A DNA stretch of 64,000 bases from Ignavibacterium sp. Its GTDB lineage: Bacteria; Bacteroidota; Ignavibacteria; Ignavibacteriales; Ignavibacteriaceae. Below the pieces are notes generated by a model. The model was given only the letters and a program-made list of their open reading frames with translations, was not told the DNA's origin and ran no database searches. The stretch is taken from the NCBI GenBank assembly GCA_018335755.1, contig JAGXRK010000045.1, positions 434,001 through 498,000 of the forward strand, given 5' to 3'. Positions within the stretch are counted from its first letter, which is position 1, and each line of letters starts with the position of its first letter. A program made the position numbers and the translations under genes. Positions 61,714 to 64,000 of this stretch are shown here, one piece after another.

Positions 61714-62026
61714 CTCAGGTTCTCAGAATTTCCTCAATTATGGTAATTAACTTAATAAAAAGTAATGAATTTATTAACGCTGTTCTATGTGTTCATTAAC
61801 ATTTGCCTGATTATTTAAGTTTCAAAGCAGCATATAAATGGATTTTAATTACCGCACATCCATTATGATGCACGTTTATCATTTTGTTGCTGCTGCTGTG
61901 ATGTTTACCAAAACGAATGAAAGATTTGCTGTATAATTTTACACCAGAAATTATAAGATAGTTTTATTGATTAAAAACATTGTTATTGCAAAACAGAGTT
62001 GTAAACTAAATTTTTCAGGAGGAAAT
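61714..62026. other. Divergent intergenic region
   Basis: 313 bases between the DUF5522 gene and the outer-membrane gene at 62027. I see a TTGCTGTATAATTTT element near 61928 that may be a promoter for the plus-strand gene and an AGGAGG before its start; nothing else. Confidence 0.4.
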
Positions 62027-62938
62027 ATGCAGAAGTTCAATTTAATACTATTGGCAGCTTTTATTTTTTTTCTAACAATACATGTCACAGCCCAGGAAGA
62101 AAATGAAGAGAAGGACAAAGACAAAGAAAAAAAATGGAGATGGGAATGGCAGTTTGATGATCTGGATTTCAGTTTAAGAAAATCTAAACCGACTATTTCA
62201 CTCCAATACGGTCTTTCCAAAATGCAGCGTGAAGACTTAAGTACTTCAATTGCGGATCCTGCTTTATTTGAATTAAAGCTTGGATATATTAAAGACAAAA
62301 AAGCCTGGGGCAGAGATGATATTATAAAACATAATTTCAGGTATTTATTTCTTTCCAACATTTCAAATGATATTTCCGGTAAAGAAGGAACAGTTGATAA
62401 TTTAGCAACAGATACCTGGAAATTCGGGTTCGGAAGATCATCAGGTTACGGATATAAGTTATCTGAATCTGCTGCTATTATACCTTATTACACTTACACA
62501 TTAAACTGGTCAAGGGTGGATTTTACAAAACCGGATGTTTTAACTCTATTGCCAGACCCTGACGCTGATATCATCAATCTATATGATGAATCTTTCCGTT
62601 TCGGAAGCAGCGGTGAAGGCGGATTAAGAATTCAGTTTATTGATAATATAGCTATTGAAGCCGGTTATGAAAGAGCAATTGTATTTCAAAGACACTTATT
62701 CTGGAAGTGGGCTGGCAGTGCAGTAATTGAAGGCGCAGCACAGGGACTGCTCGATACTTTTATAAATGAAATATTCAAGTCGTCACCTGCAGCAGGTCCG
62801 ATTGTAAACTTTGTTTTAAAGAACGCACTTGCTTACGGCATCTATGAATTAAGACAGGAAAAGATGAACTGGCCATTCAGCAGCGAAGCACCACTTGCAT
62901 TTGACCAATTTAAGTTTGGTGTTACGTTTGTATTTTAA
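62027..62938 (+). CDS. Outer-membrane beta-barrel-like protein
   Basis: 303 residues from the ATG at 62027, with AGGAGG 5 nt upstream; an open frame further up is not a gene start. Signal peptide ends ...VTAQ. A short acidic-basic linker (residues about 20-35) is followed by alternating strands (for example FRFGSSGEGGLRIQFID, AIEAGYERAIVFQRH) and a terminal strand FKFGVTFVF ending in Phe. So it is probably an outer-membrane barrel of unknown role. Confidence 0.7.
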   Translation: MQKFNLILLAAFIFFLTIHVTAQEENEEKDKDKEKKWRWEWQFDDLDFSLRKSKPTISLQYGLSKMQREDLSTSIADPALFELKLGYIKDKKAWGRDDIIKHNFRYLFLSNISNDISGKEGTVDNLATDTWKFGFGRSSGYGYKLSESAAIIPYYTYTLNWSRVDFTKPDVLTLLPDPDADIINLYDESFRFGSSGEGGLRIQFIDNIAIEAGYERAIVFQRHLFWKWAGSAVIEGAAQGLLDTFINEIFKSSPAAGPIVNFVLKNALAYGIYELRQEKMNWPFSSEAPLAFDQFKFGVTFVF

Positions 62939-62946
62939 TATTGTGG

Positions 62947-62971
62947 GGCAGTCCGCCGTTGGCGGATTGCC
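62947..62971. terminator. Hairpin between convergent genes
   Basis: GGCAGTCCGCC pairs with GGCGGATTGCC (one G-U) over a 3-base loop, just after the outer-membrane gene. No T-run, so a weak shared terminator or repeat. Confidence 0.5.
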
Positions 62972-62998
62972 GCTTATCCACGATTTAATTTATCAAAA

Positions 62999-63865
62999 TT
63001 ACTTCACCAGCATCATCTTTTTTGACTGAACAAGTCCATCTGCAATTAATGTATAGAAGTATGTTCCGCTTGATAGTATTGATCCGTCAAAACTTACTTC
63101 ATACTTTCCTGCAGGTTTTGTTTCGTTAACAAGTAAACCTATTTCAGTTCCCAGTATATCATATACTTTCAACTGTACTTTTGAATCAACAGGAAGCTGA
63201 TAGCTGATCACAGTAGATGGATTAAATGGGTTAGGATAATTTTGGGATACACTAAATGCTAAATTATTGATGTTATCATCATCATCAATTCCAACTATAT
63301 TTCCATATACTGTACCACCAACTTTTGCATAGTTTAACAAAACTGTTGTTCCATCGTCCCAGTCCTCCCTGATTTGGCCAATACCTTCTGCCAGTACATA
63401 GACGTACGGTGGACCCGAATTAGCGTATAATAAAATTGCCTTAATAGTTCTCAATCTATCAAAAACATACCAAGTTTCAGTAATAATTAGTTCAGCGTAT
63501 AATGTATCAATAACAGGTAACCCCCAAGCTACAGGCCAAATTTCTCCATCTTGTGCATCTGCCTTAAATATCATATACTCATCAAGCGTACCTGTAATTC
63601 CAGTCAATGGAACAACAGTTGTATAAATATTACCAAACTCATCGACTCTTGTATCATCAAACTCAAAAATTGGTCTAGGAAGTGTAAAATACGTTTTTCC
63701 GTTTGGATAGACTGTATCCCTTTCTATTATTCCAAAGAAATAACTAATTCCATTATTAATTTGATATTCATTTCCAATCTCGAGAGGCAGGAAATTTGGT
63801 TGTTGCGGTAAAACAGTAACTGTAAACAATAAAAAAATCAAGCTTGTGTAAATAATTATTCTCAT
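62999..63865 (-). CDS. T9SS-sorted secreted protein
   Basis: 288 residues. Signal peptide, then FLPLEIGNEYQ at the start of the mature part, as in related secreted proteins. A C-terminal type A sorting domain begins QNYPNPFNPSTVISY and ends KKMMLVK. It is exported by the type IX system and probably cell-surface bound. AAGGAG is well placed before the ATG. Substrate and role unknown. Confidence 0.85.
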   Translation of the reverse strand: MRIIIYTSLIFLLFTVTVLPQQPNFLPLEIGNEYQINNGISYFFGIIERDTVYPNGKTYFTLPRPIFEFDDTRVDEFGNIYTTVVPLTGITGTLDEYMIFKADAQDGEIWPVAWGLPVIDTLYAELIITETWYVFDRLRTIKAILLYANSGPPYVYVLAEGIGQIREDWDDGTTVLLNYAKVGGTVYGNIVGIDDDDNINNLAFSVSQNYPNPFNPSTVISYQLPVDSKVQLKVYDILGTEIGLLVNETKPAGKYEVSFDGSILSSGTYFYTLIADGLVQSKKMMLVK

Positions 63866-64000
63866 ATTATCTCCTTAATTAAAAAAATAGAATAATTTTT
63901 AAGCTATGTAAAACCAGTGGGATAGCAATAAAACTGAAATGCATAAAACTTCTCTGAAACTGTTTTAGTTTCACAGAGTTCATTTATAACCGCAGTAACA

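Noticed and set aside
1-64000. tRNA, rRNA, CRISPR array, prophage or toxin-antitoxin genes
   Set aside because: I checked the spacers for T-loop sequences, regular repeats and phage-like gene runs and found none.

Overview
The window is an AT-rich bacterial chromosome segment that looks like a member of the Ignavibacteria or a close relative in the Bacteroidota/Chlorobi assemblage. Three things point there. Two secreted proteins end in the type IX secretion (T9SS) C-terminal domain with the NYPNPFNP signature. There is a small gene resembling the Bacteroidota-specific DUF4295/bL38 ribosomal protein. Five minus-strand genes or operons carry a Bacteroidota-type promoter, TTG-N19/20-TAnnTTTG. 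Unlike classical Bacteroidia, many genes also have clear AGGAG Shine-Dalgarno sequences. I see no rRNA, tRNA, CRISPR array, phage or intact insertion sequence, so most of the window is ordinary chromosome.

Positions 1-12.4 kb hold a long minus-strand translation and RNA-processing block, in transcription order rimP, nusA, infB, rbfA, truB, ribF, rpsO, pnp, then (after a 322-bp gap) rng, gcvT and a comB-like gene cut by the window edge. A short GC hairpin followed by six U residues sits just before rimP and right after a good promoter, which suggests leader control. From 12.4 to 20.9 kb are a secreted CpcT/CpeT-like protein, YbaK and GYD proteins, a YqaA/DedA-type membrane protein, two outer-membrane beta-barrel proteins with good terminators, malQ, a thioredoxin-like lipoprotein, and a pirin/nitroreductase pair.

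Positions 20.9-33.6 kb are rich in signalling: a 1079-residue propeller histidine kinase with its NarL-type response regulator, a PP2C phosphatase, and a REC-PAS-PAS-kinase hybrid. They sit among a DUF4301 protein, a PLP enzyme, an MFS transporter and an EamA transporter. Positions 33.6-39.6 kb hold mnmA with a PH-like membrane protein, a Trm112-like protein, a DUF4097 adhesin-like repeat protein, a cell-wall amidase, an ICMT-like methyltransferase and an atypical SDR.

The most interesting locus is the minus-strand operon at 39.7-43.5 kb: two D-Ala-D-Ala-ligase-like ATP-grasp enzymes, a GNAT acetyltransferase and a lysine 2,3-aminomutase that keeps both lysine-binding aspartates. The four genes are coupled (4-nt overlap, 26-nt overlap, 9-nt gap) behind one strong promoter. 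I infer a pathway that makes an acetylated or peptide-linked beta-lysine compound. A second, divergent KamA-family enzyme without those aspartates lies 8.5 kb away at 51.3 kb.

The rest contains recG, a dGTPase, the gpsA-plsY phospholipid pair, an aldo/keto reductase, the bL38-like gene, tandem paralogous membrane proteins, ogt and nfu. Then comes a palindrome-rich spacer with MITE-like terminal repeats, an asparaginase, and an operon of lipoprotein, TonB-dependent receptor and T9SS-sorted protein. The window ends with small secreted or hypothetical proteins.
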